Below, piece after piece: positions 25,300 through 33,529 of a stretch of 40,545 nucleotides of DNA (positions within the stretch are counted from its first letter, which is position 1; the number at the start of each line of letters is the position of its first letter). The notes beneath the pieces are model-generated. The model was not told the DNA's origin. It searched no databases and saw nothing but the letters and a program-made list of their open reading frames with translations. Origin of the DNA: X23 sp050251575. Lineage in GTDB: Bacteria > Bacillota > Clostridia > SK-Y3. Both the position numbers and the translations under genes were made by a program. The stretch is taken from positions 1 through 40,545 of the forward strand of contig JBFWMP010000008.1 of the NCBI GenBank assembly GCA_050251575.1. The letters run 5' to 3'.

Positions 25300-25959
25300 T
25301 TACAAATTTAAAACCTGTCGCAATTGTAAAACTCCTGAACGAAGACTGCTTAATATCGGTACCTTTATATGTGTTAGATGAGGCAGAAGGATAATCATAC
25401 TTCCTTGGGCAAGTACAATTACATCGCTCTCCTCTGCTGCCTTATTGATTGTATCAAGCACCATATCGTTGTGCTTCTTCCTGTTGCCTTCCTTTAGGAG
25501 TATATCCAAAGCTCCATCAACAAGATGCTTTTTTATTTCCACCTTTTTATTCTTTTTCTCTGCCATGTGCTCAATCAATCTGACACTCGGATTCATAGTA
25601 GTTGCTACCGTTGCAATCACCGATATCCTTCCGCCTATTCTAACCGCCTCTTCAGCCATCGGCTCATCTATCTTTACATATGGAATCTTAATCATCTTCC
25701 TCGCTGTATCAACCGCCTCTCCTACAGATGAGCATTGGTTCAATATCGCATCGACACCCATACTTTCCGCAGTAACAGCATAGCTGCATATTCTCTTGGT
25801 GACCCCTTCCGTAAGACCACCTGAGCTCATAACCTCATCCAACAGACTGTCATCAATAATATTTATCATCTTAACTTCAGGGACTAACTCATTAAATAAC
25901 TTTTTCAAATCCTCTACAGATACAAAGCTTGTGTGGATAACCGCAACCTTTTTCCCCAT
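25300..25959 (-). CDS. Asp/Glu/hydantoin racemase-like protein lacking the second catalytic Cys
   Basis: This 219-residue protein has the Asp/Glu racemase superfamily fold pattern. An N-terminal strand MGKKVAVIHTSFV is followed by DAILNQCSSVGEAVD, with the first active-site cysteine near residue 83. ISVIATVATTMNPSVRLIEH comes next, and a second half with DVIVLAQGSMIILLP. At the place of the second catalytic Cys the chain reads AQGSM, so Gln replaces Cys. Two-base racemisation is therefore unlikely; an isomerase, lyase or hydrolase role is possible. It lies 42 bases after an RraA-like gene and shares its transcript. Confidence 0.8.
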   Translation of the reverse strand: MGKKVAVIHTSFVSVEDLKKLFNELVPEVKMINIIDDSLLDEVMSSGGLTEGVTKRICSYAVTAESMGVDAILNQCSSVGEAVDTARKMIKIPYVKIDEPMAEEAVRIGGRISVIATVATTMNPSVRLIEHMAEKKNKKVEIKKHLVDGALDILLKEGNRKKHNDMVLDTINKAAEESDVIVLAQGSMIILLPHLTHIKVPILSSLRSGVLQLRQVLNL

Positions 25960-26001
25960 TTCAAATTCCCCCTTATTAAAATCTACAGAAATGATATGCT
26001 T

Positions 26002-26712
26002 TTATTTTGCTACTCTTCTCCTAGCCATTTCCTCGCGCCATGCTTTTATTTCCTCAATACTTGCACCTGTCTTAAATTTCTCCCTGCACCCTTGGATAAC
26101 CGGTTCTTCAGACCATTGGGCCTTCTTACAGGCATCAGCTAATTCAGGAGCTATTTCTCTGGGGATAAGGATTACACCATGCTTGTCTGCATGCAGCAAA
26201 TCTCCCGGCCTCACTGTGACACCCCCAACATTTACAGCGCAGTCATAATCCTCAATATGGATATATGCATGGGAAACCAGTACACAGCTTGCAAAATATT
26301 TATACCCTATTTTGTCTGCTTCATCCAAATCACGCACACCTCCGTTAGTAACAACCCCAATACAACCTAAGGACGTATGTATTGATGCCTGTACTTCCCC
26401 CCAAAACGAGCCTACCGGTTTCGGGTCAATATCTTCGACAACAGCTATTGTCGGATAGGGAGTTTCTTTGATTTTTTGATAATACGGCGTCCACAGCTCT
26501 TTTTGTTCCGATGTCGGAGGATTCATAGCAGATACTTTAGCAGTACAGGCATAACCTATTATTGGTTTGTTACATGGCAATATACACTTTATCTCCGGTC
26601 CCATAAAGCCCTCTGTAAATGGGCGAATATTAAACCTTTCAATTGCATTTGATATTGTAGGTGTATCAAACTCCTTAAGTTTTTCCAGTTGCTCTTGGGT
26701 CAATAAATACAT
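26002..26712 (-). CDS. RraA family protein (HMG/CHA aldolase-like)
   Basis: This 236-residue RraA-like protein belongs to a family that includes class II 4-hydroxy-4-methyl-2-oxoglutarate/oxaloacetate aldolases as well as RNase E inhibitors. Conserved parts are TPTISNAIERFNIRP (about 17-31), the helix before LLHADKHGVILIP (about 173-185), and the metal/pyruvate-binding GGVRDLDEADKIGYKYFAS (about 123-141) with the G-x-x-R-D motif. RNase E inhibition is unlikely in a clostridium; a small-molecule aldolase or decarboxylase is more plausible. AGGAGG precedes the ATG. It is divergent from an AraC regulator. Confidence 0.85.
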   Translation of the reverse strand: MYLLTQEQLEKLKEFDTPTISNAIERFNIRPFTEGFMGPEIKCILPCNKPIIGYACTAKVSAMNPPTSEQKELWTPYYQKIKETPYPTIAVVEDIDPKPVGSFWGEVQASIHTSLGCIGVVTNGGVRDLDEADKIGYKYFASCVLVSHAYIHIEDYDCAVNVGGVTVRPGDLLHADKHGVILIPREIAPELADACKKAQWSEEPVIQGCREKFKTGASIEEIKAWREEMARRRVAK

Positions 26713-26776
26713 CTTTATTCCTCCTTAAATTTTAGTTTTTGATAGTCTTAATTTACTACTAATCTTAGAGTATAAT

Positions 26777-26797
26777 AGCAGCCTCACTCATGCTGCT
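26777..26797. promoter_or_regulatory. Inverted repeat in the divergent araC/rraA spacer
   Basis: AGCAGC (26777-26782) and GCTGCT (26792-26797) form a 6-bp inverted repeat with a nine-base spacer, 65 bases upstream of the RraA-like gene. It could be an operator for the neighbouring AraC-type regulator. The arms are short and chance is possible. Confidence 0.3.
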
Positions 26798-26846
26798 CTA
26801 ACATAAACCTTAGCATTCAGAATACCTTATTAATTATAATAATAGC

Positions 26847-26875
26847 TTGATATTCTCGTTATTTAAATGTACAAT
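26847..26875 (+). promoter_or_regulatory. Promoter of the AraC-type regulator
   Basis: TTGATA (26847-26852) and TACAAT (26870-26875) are separated by 17 bases. The predicted start near 26882 gives a 40-base leader before the ATG at 26925. This also argues against a longer reading frame that would begin inside the promoter. Confidence 0.7.
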
Positions 26876-26924
26876 AACAGCAAAAGGTATACGATTCCGA
26901 CATTTTTTAGTCTGGAGGTCTACA

Positions 26925-27791
26925 ATGAGCTATTATGAACTTAAGCTGGATAATACTCTGAAATTCAAATCCCTTCATACAGTCTATAATACTGAATGGA
27001 AACCTAGATTAAAATTACTGTCTGATTTTGATATTATATTTACAAAAAATAATAGTATTAATGTAATATGTGATTCTCAACACTATGCACTTAGCCCGAA
27101 TGAAGCCTTATTTTCTTTCCCCGGTCAAACAGTTTACATTCCATCTGAAGCTGAACGAAAAACAGGCATCTCGGTATTGCACTTTTCATGTAATTATCTT
27201 AAGAAATACACTGCACACGATATCTCAGAAAGAATATCAAAATCCGACTATGTTTCAATTTTCGATAGTTCAATAATCCTCTCAAAGCTGATAAGATTAA
27301 ATAATCAATATGTACATGATACTATAGACACTATGCTTGATGAACTGAAATTCAAAAAATATGGATATGAAAGAAAGTTAAATATCTGTTTAATTAATAT
27401 TTTGTTTGAGTTGCACAGATGCTGCTCAGAAAAAATCATTTATGGAAATTATCCATTCAATTATAGGATAAACAATTCTTACACAAGAAAGCTGATTGAT
27501 TATATTCACAGCAATTACATGAATAAAATAACAAGCAAAGATATTGAGAAATATCTCAATCTTAATTATGATTATATCAATAGAGTTTTTAAGCAAATAA
27601 CTGGATTCAGCATAATGAACTATGTAGACCGAATTAGGATTACCCGTGCTAAAGAACTAATTAATACAACGTCCCTCAGACTTTGTCAAATATCTGACCT
27701 TGTAGGTATAAGTGATTCACATTATTTTAGCAGGAAATTCAAACAACTTGAGGGATATTCTCCCTCAAAAGCAAGAAAAGTTAATACTTAG
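26925..27791 (+). CDS. AraC family transcriptional regulator
   Basis: This 288-residue regulator has an N-terminal cupin-like ligand domain (about 20-110, strand-rich, with SPNEALFSFPGQTVYIPSEA). The C-terminal double helix-turn-helix (about 190-285) contains ITSKDIEKYLNLNYDYINRV, and LCQISDLVGISDSHYFSRKF followed by GYSPSKARK. GGAGGT lies upstream of the chosen ATG. It is divergent from the RraA-like/racemase-like pair, which it probably controls; the inducer is not predictable. Confidence 0.92.
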   Translation: MSYYELKLDNTLKFKSLHTVYNTEWKPRLKLLSDFDIIFTKNNSINVICDSQHYALSPNEALFSFPGQTVYIPSEAERKTGISVLHFSCNYLKKYTAHDISERISKSDYVSIFDSSIILSKLIRLNNQYVHDTIDTMLDELKFKKYGYERKLNICLINILFELHRCCSEKIIYGNYPFNYRINNSYTRKLIDYIHSNYMNKITSKDIEKYLNLNYDYINRVFKQITGFSIMNYVDRIRITRAKELINTTSLRLCQISDLVGISDSHYFSRKFKQLEGYSPSKARKVNT

Positions 27792-27900
27792 ACTTGCACC
27801 AGCATCTTGTATAAATTCAAAGATTGTGCTCAGTGTCTTTATATTAAGTTCATCTCTTCTTACTGCAACATCCGGAAGTTATTCAAATTTTATTATGAAA

Positions 27901-30087
27901 TTAAAGTGCAGTTATTATTGATTCAATATTATCAACTAAGAATTGTTGTGCAGGTACATCATAAAAATTTTGTTTATAGCTTTCACCATTTTGCCTTACT
28001 TTTGGTAGTGTCATTATGCCTATTTCTTCGCCTTTTGCTGTTGCAATTTTTGCATTCTTACCATCGATTGTTTCTATTTCTAAATATCCTGCAAATACTA
28101 AATAATCCGCTACTTTTTGTGCAGATATCTTCTTATCACACTTTTGCAAAAGCAAGGCGTTTATCTTATCTGTAAACATACTTATAGGTATTAATTCACC
28201 TGACAGTTCTATATTTTCTCTTATAAACCTGCATATTTCATTTAAACCATAGGTTGACGGTACTGTTTGTGGAATCTTGTCACTATTAAAGCTATTTATA
28301 ACCTCTAAAAATTCTTTTCCATATCGTTCTAATTTCATTTTACCCACACCCGATACCTCTAAAAATTCCACATCATTTGCAGGCATTTTGCTGCACATAT
28401 CTACCAGTGCTGCATCTGAAAAAATAACGAATGCAGGGGATTTCTGCTCTTGTGCCAATTTAAACCTTAGCTCTTTTAGTTTGTTAAGCAAGCCATTATT
28501 TACTCCTGTTTTTTGCTTTACAGGTCTTATTTCTCTTTGTTCCTCTTTTGCTATTTTCATGTTTAGTCTTTCTTCATTCAATAGCACATTTCTTGATTTC
28601 AGGGTTAATTTTGCTACTGGAAATTCTGAATTGGTCAGCATTAGATATTCATTTAGTACCAAATAATTAATGATCTCACGAATTCGCTTTTCTTTCACCT
28701 CTGCCATGATACCATAGGTTTTAATTTTATCTAAACCAAGTTTTAATATCTTTTCTGCCTTACTGCCACGTAAAGTATCAATGACCATTTTGATGCCATA
28801 TCGCTCGCCCATTCTTACAATACAAGACAGTATCTTCTGTGTATATTCCGTAATATCTATTTCCTCAAAATTGGTATTACAGTTACTGCAATTACCACAA
28901 AAGTTTGCTGTTCTATCACCAAAATATTTTAATATATATTCTCTTAAACAGTCAAAACTATGACAGTAGTAGGTCATTTGTTTTAGTCGTTCTCTGTCTT
29001 TTTCTTTCACTTGTTCCAAAACTTCTGCATCTAAATCATTATTATCATTAGTGCTGTCTATTAAAAATTGATTGGTGATCACGTCTTGTCCGCCATATAA
29101 TAAAATACAATCAGCAGACGTTCCATCTCGCCCTGCTCTGCCGGCTTCCTGATAATAGTTTTCTATATTTTTAGGCATATTATAGTGGATAACAAAAGAC
29201 ACATTGCTTTTATCAATCCCCATTCCAAAGGCGTTGGTCGCAACCATTATTACTTTTCTATCATACAAAAAATCATCTTGGTTTTTTGCTCGCTCACTCT
29301 CGGATAACCCTGCATGGTAACGAGTTGCATTGTAATCATTACTAATTAAATTTTCACAAACTTCTTCTACTGTCTTTCGTGTACAACAGTAAATGATACC
29401 ACTTTTGTCTGAATTATTTTCCAAGTATTTTATAATTGCTTTGTACTTATCAGTTGGTTTTTGCACCTCGAAATACAAGTTCTCACGATTAAAACCTGTC
29501 GCCATAACAAAAGGATTATTTAATTTTAAAATTTTTATAATATCCTCTTTGACTTCACTTGTTGCTGTTGCTGTAAAAGCTGATATTACCGGTCTTTGGG
29601 GTAACTTTTCTATGAATCCGTTGATTTTCAGATAACTTGGTCTGAAATTTTGTCCCCATTGGGATACACAATGCGCCTCATCCACCGTTACCATTGATAT
29701 ATCCGCATTTTGCGAAAACTCTAAAAACTCAGATGTATCAAGCCTTTCCGGTGCTACATAAATAATTTTATACTTGCCATTTTTAGCATTTTCTATTGCT
29801 TTTATTGTCTGATTATAAGTAAGTGTTGAGTTAATAAAAGCCGCTGGAACACCATTTGCAACAAGTGATTGCACTTGGTCTTTCATAAGGGAAATTAAGG
29901 GTGATATAACCAAAGTGATCCCCTCAAACATTAATGCCGGCACTTGAAAACATAATGATTTCCCTGCTCCTGTCGGCATAATGCCTACTACATCTTTCCC
30001 TCTTAAAACATGATCTATTAATTCTTCTTGTCCTTCACGAAAAGTGATGTAGCCAAAATATTGTTTTAAAACTTGCTCTTTCAGCAT
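27901..30087 (-). CDS. recQ: ATP-dependent DNA helicase RecQ
   Basis: RecQ is a 3'-5' helicase for recombination and fork repair. The 728-residue product has Walker A in MPTGAGKSLCFQVPA (about 37-51), the DEAH box in TVDEAHCVSQWG, the helicase C domain with AGRAGRDG, and the RecQ zinc site (CHSFDCLREYIL...CGNCSNC, about 373-402). A winged helix follows, then an HRDC domain (about 520-600) and a further helical C-terminal extension. The ATG at 30087 has GGAG nine bases upstream; a TTG at 30102 overlaps that GGAG. It is convergent with the AraC gene, and the 109-base spacer between them holds nothing recognisable. Confidence 0.96.
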   Translation of the reverse strand: MLKEQVLKQYFGYITFREGQEELIDHVLRGKDVVGIMPTGAGKSLCFQVPALMFEGITLVISPLISLMKDQVQSLVANGVPAAFINSTLTYNQTIKAIENAKNGKYKIIYVAPERLDTSEFLEFSQNADISMVTVDEAHCVSQWGQNFRPSYLKINGFIEKLPQRPVISAFTATATSEVKEDIIKILKLNNPFVMATGFNRENLYFEVQKPTDKYKAIIKYLENNSDKSGIIYCCTRKTVEEVCENLISNDYNATRYHAGLSESERAKNQDDFLYDRKVIMVATNAFGMGIDKSNVSFVIHYNMPKNIENYYQEAGRAGRDGTSADCILLYGGQDVITNQFLIDSTNDNNDLDAEVLEQVKEKDRERLKQMTYYCHSFDCLREYILKYFGDRTANFCGNCSNCNTNFEEIDITEYTQKILSCIVRMGERYGIKMVIDTLRGSKAEKILKLGLDKIKTYGIMAEVKEKRIREIINYLVLNEYLMLTNSEFPVAKLTLKSRNVLLNEERLNMKIAKEEQREIRPVKQKTGVNNGLLNKLKELRFKLAQEQKSPAFVIFSDAALVDMCSKMPANDVEFLEVSGVGKMKLERYGKEFLEVINSFNSDKIPQTVPSTYGLNEICRFIRENIELSGELIPISMFTDKINALLLQKCDKKISAQKVADYLVFAGYLEIETIDGKNAKIATAKGEEIGIMTLPKVRQNGESYKQNFYDVPAQQFLVDNIESIITAL

Positions 30088-30158
30088 ATTATATAACTCC
30101 AATCAATTCATTTCAAAAGCATACAGACACGGGCAGAGAGTACTTAAAAGTTTGTTTA

Positions 30159-30196
30159 AAAAATAAAGCCAGGTCCATAGACCTGGCTTTATTTTT
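30159..30196 (-). terminator. Terminator after tRNA-Val
   Basis: A perfect 16-bp stem at 30159-30174 and 30181-30196 (core AAAGCCAGGT with ACCTGGCTTT) closes a six-base loop. On the minus strand it ends in a T-run. It lies six bases after the tRNA 3' end, between tRNA-Val and recQ. Confidence 0.93.
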
Positions 30197-30201
30197 ATTT
30201 C

Positions 30202-30277
30202 TGGTGGGCAATGAGGGACTCGAACCCCCGACTTTCACCACGTCAAGATGACACTCTACCAGCTGAGTTAATTGCCC
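30202..30277 (-). tRNA. tRNA-Val (anticodon GAC)
   Basis: The minus strand folds into a complete 76-nt cloverleaf. The acceptor stem is GGGCAAT with ATTGCCC, followed by discriminator A and an encoded CCA. The D stem is ACTC/GAGT, the anticodon stem TCATC with GGTGA-type pairing, and the T arm GGGGG-TTCGAGT-CCCTC. The anticodon loop TTGACGT gives anticodon GAC, which reads GUC and GUU valine codons. It has its own promoter and terminator. Confidence 0.97.
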
Positions 30278-30294
30278 ATAGTAAAGCAATAATT

Positions 30295-30323
30295 ATTATA
30301 CATTATTTCTTATCTTGCGTCAA
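30295..30323 (-). promoter_or_regulatory. Promoter of tRNA-Val
   Basis: On the minus strand TTGACG (30323-30318) and a perfect TATAAT (30300-30295) are 17 bases apart. The predicted start is about 11 bases upstream of the mature tRNA 5' end. Confidence 0.88.
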
Positions 30324-30342
30324 TAAGCAAATATCTACTTAG

Positions 30343-30370
30343 AATAGCCAGGGGCTCGCCCTGGTCTATT
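30343..30370 (-). terminator. Hairpin terminator after the 46-residue protein gene
   Basis: AATAGCCAGGG pairs with CCCTGG and CTATT around a five-base loop, with one bulged T. It begins right at the stop codon of the upstream gene. The following T-run is poor, so efficiency is uncertain. It separates that gene from the tRNA promoter. Confidence 0.55.
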
Positions 30371-30511
30371 TCAAGTGTCCTTTTTGGAATCAAAAGCCAT
30401 TAATAAGACAGGTTTATCCGTTGCCTTATTGACTTCATCTTCCGCTCTTTTTAATATCTTTTCCTGTTCACCGGTAAGATCTGCATAAGGATAATTCGCC
30501 ATTTGGTTCAT
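30371..30511 (-). CDS. Small hypothetical protein (46 aa)
   Basis: A 46-residue hydrophilic protein beginning MNQMANYPYADLTGEQEKIL and ending in a short hydrophobic strand (PVLLMAF) and a charged tail. GGGAGG lies upstream of the ATG. Longer in-frame starts lie inside the preceding gene. The YADLT-x-EQ opening recalls small uncharacterised clostridial proteins, but no function is known to me. It starts 20 bases after the ECF S-component-like gene and is probably co-transcribed with it. Confidence 0.65.
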   Translation of the reverse strand: MNQMANYPYADLTGEQEKILKRAEDEVNKATDKPVLLMAFDSKKDT

Positions 30512-30531
30512 ACATACACCTCCCAAGTGTA

Positions 30532-31059
30532 TTATTCCCCAATCGAGTTGTTTTTTAAAGCATTCTTCAAAGTTTTTAATATAATAACTGCAACTATACC
30601 TCCAATAAGGGCAGTAACTAACTGCGGCCAACTGAATGATGCAACAATCTTTGCGGGAATCTTTATATTAAACAATCTAAGACTTGCTTGAAAAGCCACC
30701 ACAAAGAAAGCATACTTCGCTAAAGCACCTGCAACAACAGCAGCAAATTGATTGCTTTTTCTCAACAAGTAATATGTAATGATGATTGCTGCATTTCCCA
30801 GCACCACAATAGGAATCAATACCGGCAGCGGCAGCTGATTTTGGAGAAATGCTACGACAGGAGTAGCAACGGCAATCAACAAACCTGCATATAGATTTAC
30901 TGTTGCAGCTGCAATAATCAAAGTTGCATTTACTAATGAACCTATAATAAATTGCGAATGTAGCCCTACTCCTATAATAATTCTAAGATTTTGAAATACA
31001 AGGGCAAGTGCGAGCAGCATCGCTGTCCTTGTAAGCCACTTTACCTCTTTATTTTGCAT
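30532..31059 (-). CDS. ECF-type transporter S component-like membrane protein
   Basis: This 175-residue, very hydrophobic protein has about five to six membrane helices. It begins with VKWLTRTAMLLALALVFQNL, resembling the TRxAllaAla start of energy-coupling-factor substrate-binding (S) components. Later helices include LYAGLLIAVATPVVAFLQNQ. Size and topology fit that group. No ATPase or EcfT gene is nearby, so it would share a central ECF module encoded elsewhere. The substrate is unknown, and no riboswitch was seen in its short leader. AGGAGG precedes the ATG. Confidence 0.6.
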   Translation of the reverse strand: MQNKEVKWLTRTAMLLALALVFQNLRIIIGVGLHSQFIIGSLVNATLIIAAATVNLYAGLLIAVATPVVAFLQNQLPLPVLIPIVVLGNAAIIITYYLLRKSNQFAAVVAGALAKYAFFVVAFQASLRLFNIKIPAKIVASFSWPQLVTALIGGIVAVIILKTLKNALKNNSIGE

Positions 31060-31123
31060 AATATTAGATACCTCCTAAGTTTTATTGTATTGCTATAGCA
31101 AACTTACCACTATTCTTATATTT

Positions 31124-32248
31124 TTAAACATCCTGTTTAATTGTGAAGCCGGGCAATACCACTTTAAACAGGTTTTTAGTACCAAGATTAACAAACTTTA
31201 CTTTTCCTGTCCCCTCAAAATACGCTTTAATCCGGTTAATCCCCAACCCATATCTTAAAAATCTTTTTTTCTTGTCAAATATTAATAGCCGTTGATAGAG
31301 CCAAGGATTCCGCCGCTTAGGATTATTTTCATCATGAGCTTTATAGATTTTATTTCCAGAAACCATTGCACCAGGATTTATAATCTCTATATGCTTTGAA
31401 GAAATATTAATAATAATGCCTCCGGATATATCAAGATAGTCCCTATGCACCACGGCATTTGCTATTGCTTCATTGACTGCTTCCAAAGGATAATCTTCAT
31501 CCCCGCATATGTGATAGAAAAATTTTTCAATATCATCTAATAAATTGATTACATTTCCCGTAAATAATTTGGCTTGATCATTATATAACAGCTTAATATA
31601 AGCCTGAGGCAAAAACAAGTTTGGCTCCTTGCCAAAAAGTAATAACCCTCCGATAGTCGGATGATATTCTCCACTATCAATATCTGCATTAATAATTCCC
31701 AAGCCTTCTAATAACAGCAAGTCATAAGCAATATACCTTTTTATCAATTCTGCATCCAATTGTTCCAACGGAACATTAGGCATCAAAACCTTCTCATAAC
31801 TAAACAACCCATTCTCCTGAAGCATGCTTGCGATTTCTTCTCTGCGGCCTATATCGGTTGTCGAACCTCTTCTGACATAAAATGCACCGTTTTGAAGCAT
31901 CTGATGCGGTTTTTGATTGCTTTTGAAAACCGTTAGTATTCCTATTTGCTTTTGCTGATACTCCAACACATCCACACGTATTGCTACAGGTGGATCACAT
32001 CGGTTATAGATCACTTGTTGAATTTGTTCTTCCACAAAATCTTCAGGGCAAATCCCCAACACTTCTTTTGTCTTATCCTTAATACCGAAGACGATATATC
32101 CTCTTCCTCCCGAGGAGTTTGCTATTGCAATAACATCTTTGGCAAGTTCTTTCTTTTCACTTTCCGTTGATAAATGCAAAACCGCCTTAAAATCCAACTT
32201 AGGTCCTTCTTCTTGCTTAATAAGATATTTTAATTTTTGAACATCCAA
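31124..32248 (-). CDS. AlbA_2 (Schlafen-like) domain protein with C-terminal ATPase-like domain
   Basis: This protein of about 374 residues has an N-terminal AlbA_2 domain (about 10-130) with GPKLDFKAVLHL, DVIAIANSSGGRGYIVFGIK, and FYVRRGSTT. The C-terminal half includes a HATPase_c_4-like block, EAVNEAIANAVVHRDYLD and IEIINPGAM. Such proteins are often annotated as putative transcriptional regulators or ATP-dependent helicases; the real role is not established. A TTG at 32248 with AAAAAGGAG nine bases upstream is preferred as start over an ATG at 32287, which has no ribosome-binding site. Confidence 0.8.
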   Translation of the reverse strand: MDVQKLKYLIKQEEGPKLDFKAVLHLSTESEKKELAKDVIAIANSSGGRGYIVFGIKDKTKEVLGICPEDFVEEQIQQVIYNRCDPPVAIRVDVLEYQQKQIGILTVFKSNQKPHQMLQNGAFYVRRGSTTDIGRREEIASMLQENGLFSYEKVLMPNVPLEQLDAELIKRYIAYDLLLLEGLGIINADIDSGEYHPTIGGLLLFGKEPNLFLPQAYIKLLYNDQAKLFTGNVINLLDDIEKFFYHICGDEDYPLEAVNEAIANAVVHRDYLDISGGIIINISSKHIEIINPGAMVSGNKIYKAHDENNPKRRNPWLYQRLLIFDKKKRFLRYGLGINRIKAYFEGTGKVKFVNLGTKNLFKVVLPGFTIKQDV

Positions 32249-32331
32249 GTATTTGCACTCCTTTTTAGGCATACTCGACAATATCATTTTATTAATTATA
32301 TATCATCTTAGTATAATTTAAAACCTTTACT

Positions 32332-32359
32332 TTGAATGTAAATTTTTAAAAAGTATAAT
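32332..32359 (+). promoter_or_regulatory. Promoter of the DUF421-DUF4363 pair
   Basis: TTGAAT (32332-32337) and a perfect TATAAT (32354-32359) are 16 bases apart. They lie 53 bases upstream of the DUF421 ATG. A sporulation-sigma promoter is also possible but was not recognised. Confidence 0.5.
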
Positions 32360-32412
32360 TATAGGTTTTAGAAAGAGAATAATTATAGACATGATAAAAA
32401 GGGGGTGTTTTT

Positions 32413-33105
32413 ATGTTCATTGCCTTTTTCAGAACAATCATCCTATATATCCTTGTTATTGCGGCTTTAAGAATTATGGGGAAGCGTCAAATAGGAGAAC
32501 TTCAGCCTTCCGAACTAGTAGTCACCATTATGATATCGGAATTAGCTGCTATCCCAATGCAGGAAACAGGTATTCCGTTACTTAATGGCATTATACCTAT
32601 TATTACTTTGATTATAGCCGAGGTTTTTCTATCTTACATTACATTAAAAAGTCAAAAAGCGCGGGATATTATCAGCGGTACTCCAAGTGTGCTGATTGAA
32701 AACGGCAAAATTCATGAAAAAGAGATGGAAAAGCTCCGCTTCAATATGAACGACTTACTTGAAGAACTTCGAGTCAACAACTGTCCTAATATTGCTGATG
32801 TGGAATTTGCCATATTAGAAACCAGCGGTCAACTAAGTGTAATTCCCAAGTCTCAAAAAAAACCGGTGACCGCAGAAGATATCAATATCCCTACAAAATA
32901 CGAGGGGATGCCATTAACCCTTATTTCTGATGGTAAAGTTAATTATAATAACTTAAAAAAAACGAATTTGGATAGAGAGTGGCTTGTTAAAGAACTATCC
33001 AAATTTGAAATTACAGACTTATCGAATGTTTTTTTTGCGAGTTTGGATACACAAGGCAATTTATATTATCAAGCAAAACACAAATCCGAGGAGGATCAAG
33101 AATGA
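32413..33105 (+). CDS. DUF421 (YetF family) membrane protein
   Basis: This 230-residue protein has two to three N-terminal membrane helices (about 2-20 and 55-77) around RIMGKRQIGELQPSELVVTI, the family signature. A cytoplasmic DUF421 domain follows, with GTPSVLIENGKI and LEELRVNNCPNIADVEFAIL. Several family members are made during sporulation and sit in spore membranes; the molecular function is unknown. GGGGGTG precedes the ATG. It overlaps the next gene by four bases. Confidence 0.9.
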   Translation: MFIAFFRTIILYILVIAALRIMGKRQIGELQPSELVVTIMISELAAIPMQETGIPLLNGIIPIITLIIAEVFLSYITLKSQKARDIISGTPSVLIENGKIHEKEMEKLRFNMNDLLEELRVNNCPNIADVEFAILETSGQLSVIPKSQKKPVTAEDINIPTKYEGMPLTLISDGKVNYNNLKKTNLDREWLVKELSKFEITDLSNVFFASLDTQGNLYYQAKHKSEEDQE

Positions 33106-33482
33106 AAACCTTCAAGCTTTCTATATTACTGCTGATATTTATTGTATTGGGTGTCATTTTGTATATGTATATACTTAATGACATATCCGACCAAATGCTT
33201 GCTGATATAGGTGAACTGGAAGAAGCCGTTAGATCTGAAGATTGGGGCGATGCCGAAAAACAGTTAGATGATATACACAAAACTTGGGAAAAAACAGAAA
33301 AACGGATGGCTATGATGGTGAATCATAATGAAATAGATGTTATCAAACTTACGCTTGCAAAGCTTTCCCAATATGTTCACTACCGTGAAACAGCAGATTT
33401 TATGGCTGAAAGTGCTTCTCTAAAGCTATTGATTAAACATATTCCAAATAAAGAAAAAATTAATTTAGCGAATCTACTTTAA
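33102..33482 (+). CDS. DUF4363 family protein
   Basis: This 126-residue protein has one N-terminal membrane helix (about 6-27) and an outward helical domain containing AVRSEDWGDAEKQLDDIHKT and KLSQYVHYRETADFMAES. It matches the DUF4363 pattern, which is regularly encoded next to DUF421 in spore-forming Clostridia. Function is unknown. Translation is coupled to the DUF421 gene by an ATGA overlap. The pair probably forms one membrane complex, which is inference. Confidence 0.85.
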   Translation: MKTFKLSILLLIFIVLGVILYMYILNDISDQMLADIGELEEAVRSEDWGDAEKQLDDIHKTWEKTEKRMAMMVNHNEIDVIKLTLAKLSQYVHYRETADFMAESASLKLLIKHIPNKEKINLANLL

Positions 33483-33496
33483 AAGCTCTTTATATC

Positions 33497-33527
33497 AATA
33501 GGGGATGGAATATTCCACCCCCCTATT
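33497..33527 (+). terminator. Terminator between DUF4363 and hisIE
   Basis: AATAGGGG (33497-33504) pairs with CCCCTATT (33520-33527), and the inner GGAATATTCC is itself self-complementary. On the plus strand TTGTTATTTTC follows. It lies between convergent genes and may serve both. Confidence 0.75.
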
Positions 33528-33529
33528 TG

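Noticed and set aside
26771..26776. TATAAT in the araC/rraA spacer as a plus-strand promoter
   Set aside because: No acceptable -35 element lies 16-18 bases upstream; the pair at 26847-26875 is better.
26847..26924. Longer AraC protein starting at 26847
   Set aside because: That start coincides with the -35 box of the predicted promoter, and only the ATG at 26925 has GGAGGT upstream.
27807..28175. Plus-strand 122-residue frame overlapping the end of recQ
   Set aside because: It mostly reads the antisense of recQ, is low-complexity Leu/Phe/Tyr-rich and has no ribosome-binding site.
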